Of a stretch of DNA of 64,000 nt, positions 1 through 8,109 are shown one piece after another. Where the stretch lies: NCBI GenBank assembly GCA_025757985.1, contig CP107210.1, positions 806,001-870,000 of the forward strand, in the 5' to 3' direction. Below the pieces are notes generated by a model that was not told where the DNA came from, searched no databases, and was given only the letters and a program-made list of their open reading frames with translations. Positions within the stretch are counted from its first letter, which is position 1; the number at the start of each line of letters is the position of its first letter. The DNA comes from Oscillospiraceae bacterium (GTDB lineage Bacteria; Bacillota; Clostridia; Oscillospirales; Ruminococcaceae). A program made the translations under genes and the position numbers.

Positions 1-345
1 TGGAACTGCGAGCCGTACCGCGGCATCGGCCCGGCAGCCCACAGCTGCGTGGATAATGTGCGGCGGTTCTGGCCCGGGGATGTGCAGGGGTTTATTGACG
101 GCACGATCCATGAGGAAATCGAGGGTGACTGCACTGCCGAGGATTACCTTTTGATGCAGCTGCGGCTGACCCGCGGTCTGGATTTAGAAGAATATGCGCG
201 GCGCGGCGGGCATTTCACCGCCGCGCAGCAGGCATTTATGCGCCAGTGCGTCACCCACGGCTACGCCGTGTGGGAGGGCAGCAGCTTCCGGCTGACCCCC
301 GCCGGGATGGTCGTGCAGAACGCGATTCTGACAGAGTTGATATAA
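1..345 (+). CDS. hemW: HemW-like radical SAM protein, C-terminal part (5' end outside window)
   Basis: The frame is open from base 1 and reads through a Y-x-G-I-G-P-A-A-H-S stretch, the signature of the HemW/HemN catalytic domain just before its C-terminal helical part. The rest matches the HemN_C winged-helix region (LRLTRGLDLEEY, then a final LTPAG element). HemW is an iron-sulfur radical SAM protein that binds haem and is probably a haem chaperone rather than a true coproporphyrinogen oxidase. The radical SAM cysteines lie upstream of the window, so the call rests on the C-terminus. A hairpin terminator follows at once. Confidence 0.85.
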   Translation, partial: WNCEPYRGIGPAAHSCVDNVRRFWPGDVQGFIDGTIHEEIEGDCTAEDYLLMQLRLTRGLDLEEYARRGGHFTAAQQAFMRQCVTHGYAVWEGSSFRLTPAGMVVQNAILTELI

Positions 346-352
346 AAAACGC

Positions 353-386
353 CCACGCGATATTTTTTCGCGTGGTCGTGCTTTTT
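353..386. terminator. Rho-independent terminator
   Basis: Arms CCACGCGA (353-360) and TCGCGTGG (368-375) flank a T-rich loop, and a T-run follows at 382-386. It ends the hemW transcript. The convergent ABC ATPase gene stops at 385, so the site probably also serves it from the other side (A-run at 345-350). Confidence 0.8.
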
Positions 387-948
387 ATACTTCCTTTACC
401 GGCCAGCCGAGCAGCTCGGCAGCAGCACGGTCATGGGTGACGAGAATCGTGGGGCGCGCCCCTGCCAACCGCTTTGTGGCGTTGACGGCATCGGCTACAA
501 GCTCGGCGTCCATGCCGGTGAAGGGCTCGTCCAGCAGCAGCGTTTGTGCATCACGGCAGAGCAGCGCCCGCAGCAGCGCAGTGCGCCGTTTTTGCCCGCC
601 GGAGAGCCGCGTCGCAGGCAGTGCCAGCTCCGCATCGGTAAAGCCGAGTGTGCGCAGCTCCCGCTCTGCCTCCTGCTGCGTCAGCCCATGGCCGGTCAGC
701 ACTAGATTGGCAGCAGCGGTCAGCTGCGGGCAGAGGCGGTCCTCCTGAAAGACGACAGCGGGCCTCTCAACGCCCGTGACAGTGCCGGAATCCGGTGCTT
801 CCAGCCCCATCAGGATGCGCAGCAGCGTTGTTTTCCCGCAGCCGGAGCGTCCCATCAGCACTGCCGGGCCATCGACCGTCCATGTAAAATCCTGCAGAAC
901 AGGCGTATCGCCAAAGCGTTTGCAGAGGTTCCGTATCACAATGCTCAT
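385..948 (-). CDS. ABC importer ATP-binding protein (SsuB/TauB-like, short)
   Basis: This is the ATPase of an NMT1/SsuA-type importer. It has Walker A (GRSGCGKTT), signature LSGGQKRR, Walker B TLLLDEPF and the switch histidine in VTHD. At 187 aa it is shorter than the usual 240-260 aa; the nucleotide-binding core is complete but the C-terminal extension is missing. The start at 948 is chosen because GGAGG sits about 7 bases upstream and the permease stop overlaps the ATG; a longer in-frame extension upstream reads as shadow sequence. It is the third gene after the binding protein and permease. The substrate (sulfonate, thiamine precursor or similar) cannot be told from sequence. Confidence 0.88.
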   Translation of the reverse strand: MSIVIRNLCKRFGDTPVLQDFTWTVDGPAVLMGRSGCGKTTLLRILMGLEAPDSGTVTGVERPAVVFQEDRLCPQLTAAANLVLTGHGLTQQEAERELRTLGFTDAELALPATRLSGGQKRRTALLRALLCRDAQTLLLDEPFTGMDAELVADAVNATKRLAGARPTILVTHDRAAAELLGWPVKEV

Positions 949-1763
949 GCCTGTACCTCCCCGCAGAGGCGCATTTTTGCCGTGCGCAGCAGCCGGGCTG
1001 CCGCCGCAGACAGTGCCGCCGACAGCAGCACGATCACCAGCGTCCATGCGAACACGTCCGGCGTGGACAGCGTAATCTTGGCGCGGTAGAGCGCATCGCC
1101 GACCGAATGATCCGGCAGGCCGATGACCTCGGCAGAGACGCCGCTCTTCCAGCACATGCCCATTGCAGCGATGCAGCTTTCACAGAAGGACGGGAAAACG
1201 CCCGGCAGCCAGATATACCGCAGCCGCGCAGACAGCGGCAGGCGGTAGACCTGTGCCATCTCCAGCAGTTTCGTGTCTGTGTCGGCGATGCCGGCCAGCA
1301 CCCCCGCATAGACCACCGGCAGCACATGGGTAAAGCTGACGATGACGGAAAGATTCGCACTGCGCACCCACAGCAGTGCCAGAATGACAAAGCTGGCCAC
1401 CGGCATGGCGCGTATAAGCTGCATGGCAGGGTCAATGAATACCCGCACCCAATGCCAGCGTGCCCCTGCTGCACCGAGCAGCAAGCCGCCCGCTGCTGCC
1501 AGCAGAAAGCCCGCCAATATGCGCAGCGCACTGAACACGATGCGCTGCCAGAACGCGGCGGTAGGCGCCAGTGCTGCCAGCGCCCCCAGTGTCTGCAAGG
1601 GCGTGGCCAGAAAGAGCCCGCCATGCCCCAGACCCGCAGCGGCAAGCTGCCAAATTGCAACCCATGCGAGGATGGCGGCGGCTTTTTGCCATAACGGCGT
1701 CTGTAGGGGCGGATGCTTGCATCCGCCCGCACAGGGGGCATGCAAATGGAATTTAGTCGACAT
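945..1763 (-). CDS. ABC importer permease (SsuC/TauC-like, BPD_transp_1)
   Basis: An inner-membrane permease of about 272 aa with about six hydrophobic segments. The EAA-type loop lies around MAQVYRLPLSARLRYIWLP, where the ATPase docks. The only in-frame ATG near the expected start is at 1763, overlapping the last 11 bases of the upstream binding-protein gene (translational coupling, no clear ribosome site of its own). The first 20 or so codons run through a palindromic repeat at 1702-1730, so the N-terminus may partly come from a repeat insertion. Its 3' end overlaps the ATPase start. Confidence 0.85.
   Translation of the reverse strand: MSTKFHLHAPCAGGCKHPPLQTPLWQKAAAILAWVAIWQLAAAGLGHGGLFLATPLQTLGALAALAPTAAFWQRIVFSALRILAGFLLAAAGGLLLGAAGARWHWVRVFIDPAMQLIRAMPVASFVILALLWVRSANLSVIVSFTHVLPVVYAGVLAGIADTDTKLLEMAQVYRLPLSARLRYIWLPGVFPSFCESCIAAMGMCWKSGVSAEVIGLPDHSVGDALYRAKITLSTPDVFAWTLVIVLLSAALSAAAARLLRTAKMRLCGEVQA
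1702..1730 (+). repeat. TGTAGGGG-family palindrome, single hairpin copy, inside the permease 5' end
   Basis: TGTAGGGG is followed by a perfect 10-bp inverted repeat, GGGCGGATGC (1707-1716), loop TT, GCATCCGCCC (1719-1728). It is the same hairpin sequence as the right half of the copy at 37.55 kb. It lies between the hydrophobic core of the permease gene and its ATG and is read in frame. Confidence 0.9.
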
Positions 1764-2799
1764 AGTAGAAGTCATCCGCCGGCAGGGTGCCTCCCACGCT
1801 GGCGGGGTCGGCGGCATACAGAACATTGAAGTAGGTCGCAAGGTCGTTCTTCATCTCGTCACCCGTTTCAAAGACGATGTTGCACTGCGGCAGCGCCTTC
1901 TGGGCCAGTGCAGCCTTGGCGACAACACCATACTGCTCGCAGAGGGCTGCCGTACCCTCGACATCGTTGTTGGCGGCCTCAACGCTGGCCTTATAGCCGT
2001 CCATGAAAGCGGCAAACGCTTCGGGGTCATTCTCGACAGCATCCTTACGGACGACCAGAACACCGGTAACGAGTTTGGAACCGGCAACCTTCTGCCATTC
2101 CTCGTTCATATCCAACGCAACGCGCAGACCCTCGACCTGAGACAGCGCACTGGTGACAAAGGGCTGGGGCAGCATGGCGATGGTCGCCTCACCCGCCTGC
2201 ACCTTGCTCAGGGCCTCGGTGGCCTCACTGGTGTATTCCAGCGTGACATCCTTGTCGGGGTCGATGCCGTTCTCGCTCAGGACATAGCGCAGGACATACT
2301 CAGGGGTGGCACCCTTGCCGGTCGTGACAATGGTCTGCCCCTTGAGATCCCCGACCGAGTTGACGGTATCGCCGTTCTCGACAATGTAGAGCACGCCCAG
2401 CGTGTTGATGCAGGCAACCTCCACCGCGCCGTTCGTCTTGTTGTACAGCGTGGCGGCAAGGTTGGCAGGCACAGCGGCGGCATCCAGCTCCCCCTTGACC
2501 AGCAGCGGAACGATCTCATCGGCTGCACCGTACATCGTGAAATCATAGCTGGATGCGACTTCATCGCTCATCAGGTTGACAAGTCCCATCGTTGTGGGGC
2601 CTTTCAGGCCCGCGATGCGCAGGGCAGCTTCGGTCGCGGCGGCATCGGCGGTTTCCTCGGTTTCCGGTGCGGCCTCCACGGCAGATTCCACAGCGGATTC
2701 GGCAACAGACTCGCTCACAGCCGCTTCCGCACCGCAGCCTGCCAGAGCGGCACACATAGCAAACGCCGTCACAGCGGCGAAAACGCGTTTCAGTTTCAT
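1753..2799 (-). CDS. ABC importer substrate-binding lipoprotein (NMT1/SsuA family)
   Basis: A 348-aa lipoprotein: basic start, hydrophobic stretch and lipobox LAGC with Cys22, then an A/E/S-rich linker of about 30 residues. The body has the type-2 periplasmic fold features of the NMT1/THI5/SsuA group (GLKGPTTMGLVNLM; VGDLKGQTIVTTGKG; PQPFV). It should capture a small anionic or heterocyclic solute at the outer membrane face and hand it to the two genes downstream. AAGGAGGATAAGA stands before the ATG. The divergent Crp-type regulator 111 bp away is the obvious candidate controller, which is inferred from position only. Confidence 0.88.
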   Translation of the reverse strand: MKLKRVFAAVTAFAMCAALAGCGAEAAVSESVAESAVESAVEAAPETEETADAAATEAALRIAGLKGPTTMGLVNLMSDEVASSYDFTMYGAADEIVPLLVKGELDAAAVPANLAATLYNKTNGAVEVACINTLGVLYIVENGDTVNSVGDLKGQTIVTTGKGATPEYVLRYVLSENGIDPDKDVTLEYTSEATEALSKVQAGEATIAMLPQPFVTSALSQVEGLRVALDMNEEWQKVAGSKLVTGVLVVRKDAVENDPEAFAAFMDGYKASVEAANNDVEGTAALCEQYGVVAKAALAQKALPQCNIVFETGDEMKNDLATYFNVLYAADPASVGGTLPADDFYYVD

Positions 2800-2818
2800 A
2801 AAAATCTTATCCTCCTTG

Positions 2819-2847
2819 TTGCTTTTGCGGCCTTACTATACTATAAT
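2819..2847 (+). promoter_or_regulatory. Candidate sigma-A promoter of the Crp/Fnr-family gene
   Basis: TTGCTT (2819-2824), 17-bp spacer, TATAAT (2842-2847). The predicted start of transcription near 2854 is about 57 bases before the ATG. The same AT-rich stretch read on the minus strand also offers TATTAT/TATAGT boxes for the divergent importer operon. Confidence 0.65.
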
Positions 2848-2860
2848 ACAAATGAATTGT

Positions 2861-2878
2861 CTGTTGCACCGGCAACAG
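2861..2878. promoter_or_regulatory. Perfect dyad, candidate Crp/Fnr-type operator
   Basis: CTGTTGC (2861-2867), ACCG, GCAACAG (2872-2878) is a perfect 7-4-7 inverted repeat just downstream of the -10 box, in the leader of the regulator gene. Size and symmetry suit a Crp/Fnr dimer. The position (about +7 to +24) predicts autorepression. Binding is inferred. Confidence 0.55.
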
Positions 2879-2910
2879 GAAACCCTTTTGTAACCCACGC
2901 AAGGAGCCGT

Positions 2911-3603
2911 ATGGACTACACACCCTACTATGAGATCATGCGCAGCACCAGCCTTTTGCGCGGCCTGTCCGATGCAGAACTGGACACGCTGATGACCTGC
3001 TTTGCCCCGCGGGTGCGCCGCTACGCCAAGGGCGAGCTGCTGCTGATGGCCGGGTACGAAACCCACGAGCTCGGCCTTGTGCTGGAGGGTGCCATCACGG
3101 CCAGCAAGCCGCTGGCTGACGGCGGCACGGTGGTTATCGCCCACATGGGGCCGGGCGGCGTATTTGCCGATGTACTGGCCGGCGGGCGCAGCCGCAGCCC
3201 CGTCAATGTCTCTGCCGCCGAGCGCTGCCTGATCCTATACCTGCCCTGTGAGGCGCTGCTGTGCCCCTGCGCAGCCCTGCACAGTGCGCATTTAAAGCTG
3301 CTGCAGAACTGGCTTGAAACCATCAGCGACAAATATTTTGCGCTGGACCGCCGGTTGGAGCTGATCTGCTGCAGGAGCCTGCGCGGGCGCATCTGCATGT
3401 GGTTGCTGGAGCAGCGCGAGCGCTGCGGGGCCGACACCTTTACCACCGCCATGAGCCGCACCGAGCTGGCCGCCTTTTTGAACTGCGACCGCAGCGCGCT
3501 CTCCCGCGAATTGAGCCGTATGCAGGAGGAGGGGCTGATCGAGCTGTTCCGTGGCAGCTTTAAGCTGGCTGACCCGGAGCGGCTGCGCGCCGCCTGCCCG
3601 TGA
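2911..3603 (+). CDS. Crp/Fnr-family transcriptional regulator
   Basis: A 230-aa protein with an N-terminal cyclic-nucleotide-type beta-barrel (about 20-120; AKGELLLMAGYETHELGLVLEG is typical), a dimer helix and a C-terminal winged helix with recognition segment SRTELAAFLNCDRSALSRELSRM. The Fnr N-terminal four-cysteine motif is absent, so oxygen sensing by that route is unlikely; the effector is unknown. AAGGAG lies 5 bases before the ATG. Adjacent to the divergent importer, and its own leader contains a matching dyad. Confidence 0.88.
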   Translation: MDYTPYYEIMRSTSLLRGLSDAELDTLMTCFAPRVRRYAKGELLLMAGYETHELGLVLEGAITASKPLADGGTVVIAHMGPGGVFADVLAGGRSRSPVNVSAAERCLILYLPCEALLCPCAALHSAHLKLLQNWLETISDKYFALDRRLELICCRSLRGRICMWLLEQRERCGADTFTTAMSRTELAAFLNCDRSALSRELSRMQEEGLIELFRGSFKLADPERLRAACP

Positions 3604-3643
3604 CCCCGCTGCCTGCCACCATTATATTCTGAGGTTTTATGCT

Positions 3644-4630
3644 ATGAATGACCGCACCTGTCCCATCCTGTATATCGTCATCCCCTGCTACAATGAGCAG
3701 GAGGTTCTGCCCATCACCGCGCCGATGTTCCTGCAAAAGCTCACCGATCTGACCACTGCAGGCAAGATCAGCCCTGACAGCCGGGTCCTGTTTGTAAATG
3801 ACGGCTCCAAGGACCGCACATGGGAGATCATCAACGAGCTGGCCGCGCGCGATGCGCACTATGTCGGCATCTGCCAGAGCCGCAACCGCGGCCACCAGAA
3901 CGCCGTGCTGGCCGGGCTGATGGAGGCCAAGAGCCGCTGCGACATCACCATCTCCATCGACTGTGACGGTCAGGACGACATCAACGCCATGGACGGCATG
4001 GTGGACGCCTACCGTGACGGCTGTGATGTTGTGTACGGTGTGCGCAGCAAACGGGACACCGACACCTTTTTCAAGCGCTTTACCGCCGAAAGCTTCTATA
4101 AGCTGCTGAACGCCATGGGGGCCGAGGTCGTATTCAACCATGCGGACTATCGCCTGCTGAGCAGCCGCGTGCTGGAGGAGTTTGCCAAGTTCCGGGAGGT
4201 CAACCTGTTTTTGCGCGGCATGGTGCCGCTGGTCGGCTTTAAATCCACCTGCGTGACCTACGAACGCCACGAGCGCATTGCAGGCGAAAGCCACTATCCG
4301 CTCTCCAAAATGCTGGCATTGGCCTTTGATGGCATCACCAGCCTGTCCACAAAGCCGATCCGCTTCATTACAGGCTTCGGCGTTTTTGTGGCATTGGTCA
4401 GCTTCATCGGCGTGCTGTGGGCTGTCATCGAGGCCGCGCTGGGGCTTACCGTCTCCGGCTGGGCGTCTATGACCAGCATCATCTGCTTTGTATCGGGCGT
4501 ACAGCTTATCTGTCTGGGTGTCATCGGGGAGTATATCGGCAAGATCTATCTGGAAACAAAGCATCGCCCGCGCTACATCATCAGCGAAGCAACGCCGAAT
4601 TTCGGCGAGATCAAGGAGGACGCACAATGA
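3644..4630 (+). CDS. Family 2 glycosyltransferase, GtrB/DPM1-like membrane protein
   Basis: A 328-aa GT-A fold enzyme: VIPCYNEQ at the N-terminus, NDGSKDRT nucleotide-sugar region and acidic metal site DCDGQDD. The last about 80 residues hold two membrane spans and the C-terminal G-E-Y-I-G-K-I-Y-x-E-x-K-x-R-P motif of the GtrB/ArnC/DPM1 group, which charge undecaprenyl phosphate with a sugar on the inner leaflet. Start at 3644 follows GAGG by 9 bases. The stop overlaps the next ATG (ATGA). Confidence 0.92.
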   Translation: MNDRTCPILYIVIPCYNEQEVLPITAPMFLQKLTDLTTAGKISPDSRVLFVNDGSKDRTWEIINELAARDAHYVGICQSRNRGHQNAVLAGLMEAKSRCDITISIDCDGQDDINAMDGMVDAYRDGCDVVYGVRSKRDTDTFFKRFTAESFYKLLNAMGAEVVFNHADYRLLSSRVLEEFAKFREVNLFLRGMVPLVGFKSTCVTYERHERIAGESHYPLSKMLALAFDGITSLSTKPIRFITGFGVFVALVSFIGVLWAVIEAALGLTVSGWASMTSIICFVSGVQLICLGVIGEYIGKIYLETKHRPRYIISEATPNFGEIKEDAQ

Positions 4631-5205
4631 GCCGTCAGGTATGGAAGGGGTCTACCCTGCTGAACCCGGAGCCGCCGGTGCTGGTCAGCTGCGGCAGCCC
4701 CGAAAAGCCGAACTTGATCACCGTGGGCTGGACAGGCACAATCTGCACCCAGCCGCCCATGCTGTCCATCAGCGTGCGGCCCGAGCGGTACAGCCACCAT
4801 TTAATTAAGGAGAGCGGCGAGTTCGTTGTGAACCTGCCCACCGAGAGTCTTGTCCGGGCCATCGACTGGTGCGGCGTCAAGAGCGGCCGCGATGTGGATA
4901 AGTTCGCCGCCATGCACCTTACCGCTGCGCCTGCCGCCAAGGTCGGCACCGTGCTTGTCGAGGAAAGCCCCGTAAACCTTGAGTGCAAGGTCACACAGGT
5001 CATTCCGCTGGGCAGCCACGACCTGTTTTTGGCCGAATGTGTGGCCGTGGATGTCGATGAGCGGCTGCTTGATGAGAGCGGCAAACTCTGCCTGAACAAG
5101 GCGAAGCTCATTGTGTACAGCCACGGCGATTATCTGGCGCTGGGCCGCAAGCTGGGCAGCTTTGGGTACAGTGTGCGAAAGAAGAAAAAGGCGATCAAAA
5201 AATAA
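4627..5205 (+). CDS. Flavin reductase-like (flavoredoxin-type) protein
   Basis: A 192-aa FMN-binding split-barrel protein. It has the flavin-reductase layout: PVLVSCG at the start, TVGWTGTICTQPPMLSISVRP, then EFVVNLP and a late HGDYLALGRKLGSFGYS element. Such proteins bind FMN and take part in low-potential electron transfer or flavin reduction. The substrate here is unknown. Coupled by a 4-base overlap to the glycosyltransferase, with no evident functional link. Lysine-rich tail. Confidence 0.85.
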   Translation: MSRQVWKGSTLLNPEPPVLVSCGSPEKPNLITVGWTGTICTQPPMLSISVRPERYSHHLIKESGEFVVNLPTESLVRAIDWCGVKSGRDVDKFAAMHLTAAPAAKVGTVLVEESPVNLECKVTQVIPLGSHDLFLAECVAVDVDERLLDESGKLCLNKAKLIVYSHGDYLALGRKLGSFGYSVRKKKKAIKK

Positions 5206-5293
5206 TAGGGGCAAATTCCATATCCGCCTCTCGGCTAGAAGGCCGCCGCGCTGTAAAGGCAAGGTTGTGGGCCGCACATGTGCGGCCCCTACA
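5204..5293. repeat. TGTAGGGG-family composite element, left half decayed
   Basis: The right half is intact: a perfect 20-bp palindrome (5269-5288, arms GGGCCGCACA/TGTGCGGCCC) followed by CCCCTACA. The left half is a degraded TAGGGGCaaattccatatCCGCC at 5206-5228. The total length of about 90 bp agrees with the other composites (85-104 bp). Confidence 0.8.
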
Positions 5294-5312
5294 ACTCTGC
5301 TAAAGCACAAAC

Positions 5313-5360
5313 AAAAGCACCGTTCACAGAGATTTTTCTCCGTGAACGGTGCTTCTTTTT
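5313..5360. terminator. Strong bidirectional terminator
   Basis: Arms AAGCACCGTTCAC (5315-5327) and GTGAACGGTGCTT (5342-5354) with inner AGAGA/TCTC pairing. T-run follows on the plus strand and A-run precedes. It separates the flavin reductase operon from the convergent mgl operon. Confidence 0.88.
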
Positions 5361-5560
5361 TACAGTATCCCCTTACTCTTGAGAATGCCGACCAGCACTA
5401 CGATGACCAGAGCAGCAACACAGACGCCGATAAAGATGTCGATGTATTTCAGCGGAACCTTGCGGAAATTCTCGTAGAAATTTTCAAAGGCATTCAGCTG
5501 GCTGCGGTCGGGGCGGTCGGGTTTCTTTTCGGTCTCGGGAGTAGTCTTTTCTTCGCCCAT
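5360..5560 (-). CDS. Small single-pass membrane protein of the mgl operon
   Basis: A 66-aa protein of no recognised family. The first about 35 residues are charged and soluble (Pro/Lys/Glu rich, then NAFENFYENF). Residues about 38-60 form one hydrophobic span (YIDIFIGVCVAALVIVVLVGIL). It starts 3 bases after the mglC stop and ends at the operon terminator, so it is co-transcribed and probably an accessory of the sugar permease. That role is inferred from position only. Confidence 0.75.
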   Translation of the reverse strand: MGEEKTTPETEKKPDRPDRSQLNAFENFYENFRKVPLKYIDIFIGVCVAALVIVVLVGILKSKGIL

Positions 5561-5563
5561 AGG

Positions 5564-6547
5564 TTACTTCTTTGCCAGATACTTGCGCAGGTCAAGGGCA
5601 ACGGCGATGACGATGACAAGGCCCTGTGCAATGTAGGTGTAGGCGGGGTCAACGCCGAGGAACTGCAGGCAGATCTTCAAGACTTCAAAGACCAGAACAC
5701 CGACCAGAACGCCGGAGACCTTGCCGACGCCGCCGTTGGTGGAAACGCCGCCGATGGTGCAGGCTGCGATAGCTTCCAGCTCATAGCCGTTGCCGGTGTT
5801 GGTGGAAGCGCCGCCGGCCTTTGCGCCGACGAGGAAGCCGCCGAGAGCATACATGCAGGAGGCCAGGATGTAGATGCGGATCAGGGACGCGGTGACGTTG
5901 ACACCGGCAACCTGAGCGGCGTTTTCGTTGCCGCCGATGGCGTACATGTACTTGCCGTGACGGGTCTTATTGTAGAGGAACCAGAAGTAGAGGCCGACGA
6001 TCAGCGCAAAGATGGCCAGGAACGGGATGGGGCCCAGCGTGCCGCTGGCAACGGTCAGGTAGCTCTGCTTGTAACCGCCCATGGGCTGGTTGTTGGTGAT
6101 GACGGAGCACAGGCCGTAGACGATGGTCTGCATGCCCAGCGTAGCGATGAAAGGAGGAACCTTCAGGAATGCGATAATGCAGCCGTTGATGGCACCGAAG
6201 CAGGCCATGATCGCCATGACGATCAGCAGGGCCACGGGCCACGGAATATCGGGCAGCCAGGGCAGCATGCGGGCAGAGTAGTCAACGCTCTGCAGCAGCA
6301 TGGCGGAGAAGCAGGCGGCCAAGCCGACCTGACGGCCGGCGGACAGGTCAGTGCCCTTGGTAATCAGGCATCCCGAAACGCCGCAGGCGATGATGAAACG
6401 CGGGGCGACGTTCAGCAGCAAGTTTTTGCCGTTTTTCTCGGTAAAGAAGTTCTGGGTCGTGCAGCCGACGAAGAGGGCCAGCAAAATGATCAGAATAATG
6501 ATCGCGTTATTGGACAGGAATTTTTTAAAGTCGAATTTTTTCTCCAT
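5564..6547 (-). CDS. mglC: Galactose/methyl-galactoside ABC permease
   Basis: A 327-aa BPD_transp_2 permease with 8-10 hydrophobic segments. Typical MglC/RbsC features are TDLSAGRQVGLAAC, KVPPFIATLGMQTIVYG, AIGGNENAAQVAGVNV and the late GGVGKVSGVLVG. MglC-type features (Q-S-Y residues after the TLGM loop, length) favour the galactoside subgroup over ribose, but substrate needs experiment. GGAGGAGATCCGAAA precedes the ATG. It lies 15 bases after mglA. Confidence 0.92.
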   Translation of the reverse strand: MEKKFDFKKFLSNNAIIILIILLALFVGCTTQNFFTEKNGKNLLLNVAPRFIIACGVSGCLITKGTDLSAGRQVGLAACFSAMLLQSVDYSARMLPWLPDIPWPVALLIVMAIMACFGAINGCIIAFLKVPPFIATLGMQTIVYGLCSVITNNQPMGGYKQSYLTVASGTLGPIPFLAIFALIVGLYFWFLYNKTRHGKYMYAIGGNENAAQVAGVNVTASLIRIYILASCMYALGGFLVGAKAGGASTNTGNGYELEAIAACTIGGVSTNGGVGKVSGVLVGVLVFEVLKICLQFLGVDPAYTYIAQGLVIVIAVALDLRKYLAKK

Positions 6548-6562
6548 TTTCGGATCTCCTCC

Positions 6563-8071
6563 TTATTCAAACTGGGTAGCCAGCGTCATGATGTTCTCCT
6601 GATTCGCCTTATCACCGTCGATAAAGCCGGTGCAGCGGCCATCGCACATGACCATGATGCGGTCAGACATGCCGATCAGCTCGCTCATTTCGGAGGAGAT
6701 CATGATGATGCTCTTGCCCTGTTTGGCCATCTCGGCGATGATGCAGTAAATTTCATACTTTGCACCGACGTCGATGCCGCGGGTCGGCTCGTCCATGATG
6801 AAAACATCGGGGTCGTTGGCCAGCCAGCGGGCAATCAGCACCTTCTGCTGGTTACCGCCGGACAGCGATTGAATCTGCGTTTTGGAGGACGGCGTCTTGA
6901 TGGACAGCTTGGCGACATTATCCTGCACGAGCTTTTCGATTTTGTTGTCGTCCAGCATGATGCCGCCGATCAGATACTTGTTCAGCGATGCAATGGAGAC
7001 GTTATCCGCAATGGAAAGCACACCCAGAATACCGGTGGCGCGGCGGTCCTCGGTCAGCATGGCGATGCCGTTTTTGATGGCGTCCTGCGGCTGGTTGATG
7101 GTCAGTTCCTTGCCCTTATAGGTGATAGTGCCCGACGTGTGGCAGCGCAGACCGAACAATCCTTCCATCAATTCGGTGCGCTGGGCGCCGACCAGACCGG
7201 CCACGCCGAGGATCTCGCCCTTGCGGACATTGAAGTTGACATGGCGGAAGCTCTTGGGATTGATAGAGGTAAAATCCTTGACCTCAAAGACGACCTCACC
7301 GGGCGTGTTGCTGCGCGGCGGGTAGAGGTTCGACAGCTCACGGCCGACCATCTTGGTGATGATCATATCGGTGGTCAGCTCCTTGGCCTCCCAGGTGCCG
7401 ATGTACTGGCCGTCACGCATGATCGTGACTTCGTCGCTGATGCGAAGAATTTCGTCCATCTTGTGGCTGATGTAAACGATGGAGACGCCCTTGGCGCGCA
7501 GCTCGTCCACGATGGTGAACAACGCCTCGACCTCGGCCGCCGTCAGCGAGGAGGTCGGCTCGTCGAGGATCAGTACCTTGCAGTCTGCCGAGACGGCTTT
7601 CGCAATTTCGACCAACTGCATCTGGGAGACGCTCAAGGTTCCGAGCTTTGCGTGCGGATCATAATTCAGATGGACTTCCTTCAGGACCTTGGCCGCATCC
7701 TCGTACATCTTGTCGTGGTCGATAACGGTGACGGGTCCGTATTTCTTGGTTGGGTAGCGCCCGACGTAGATATTCTCGCCGATGGAACGCTCCGGGATGG
7801 GCTGCAATTCCTGATGCACCATCGCAATGCCGCGGTTCAGTGCATCCAGAGGTCCCTTGATCTGGACCTCCTGTCCCTCATAAATGACCTTGCCTTCGTC
7901 CATGTGGTAGATACCAAACATGCACTTCATCAAGGTAGACTTGCCCGCGCCGTTCTCTCCCATCAGCGCATGGACGGTGCCGGGTTTCAATTTCAGCTGT
8001 GCGTGATTCAGTGCCTTGACGCCGGGGAACGTCTTGACGACATCACACATCTCCAAGCGGTACTCTGACAA
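6563..8071 (-). CDS. mglA: Galactose/methyl-galactoside ABC ATPase, duplicated
   Basis: A 502-aa protein with two tandem ABC domains. The N-terminal one (about 5-240) has Walker A GENGAGKST, signature LSVSQMQ and Walker B VLILDEPTS. The C-terminal one (about 255-500) has signature LSGGNQQK and VFIMDEPTRGID but a degenerate Walker A (GLVGAQRTE), as normal in MglA/RbsA. It energises MglC. Separated from mglB by a terminator-type hairpin that should lower its expression relative to the binding protein. Confidence 0.95.
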   Translation of the reverse strand: MSEYRLEMCDVVKTFPGVKALNHAQLKLKPGTVHALMGENGAGKSTLMKCMFGIYHMDEGKVIYEGQEVQIKGPLDALNRGIAMVHQELQPIPERSIGENIYVGRYPTKKYGPVTVIDHDKMYEDAAKVLKEVHLNYDPHAKLGTLSVSQMQLVEIAKAVSADCKVLILDEPTSSLTAAEVEALFTIVDELRAKGVSIVYISHKMDEILRISDEVTIMRDGQYIGTWEAKELTTDMIITKMVGRELSNLYPPRSNTPGEVVFEVKDFTSINPKSFRHVNFNVRKGEILGVAGLVGAQRTELMEGLFGLRCHTSGTITYKGKELTINQPQDAIKNGIAMLTEDRRATGILGVLSIADNVSIASLNKYLIGGIMLDDNKIEKLVQDNVAKLSIKTPSSKTQIQSLSGGNQQKVLIARWLANDPDVFIMDEPTRGIDVGAKYEIYCIIAEMAKQGKSIIMISSEMSELIGMSDRIMVMCDGRCTGFIDGDKANQENIMTLATQFE

Positions 8072-8109
8072 TTCGCTGGCCCCCTTTAATCTTTTGTAAC
8101 CTTTTCATG

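Noticed and set aside
2800..2910. Thiamine (TPP) riboswitch before the NMT1-type importer
   Set aside because: The gap is 111 bp and contains no CTGAGA-type element; it shows only promoter and dyad sequences.
5111..8068. A 985-codon plus-strand open frame across mglC and mglA
   Set aside because: It is the reverse complement of two clear transporter genes. The translation is Asp/Gln/Val-rich with no family motif, and it has no plausible ribosome site. High G+C makes such shadows common.
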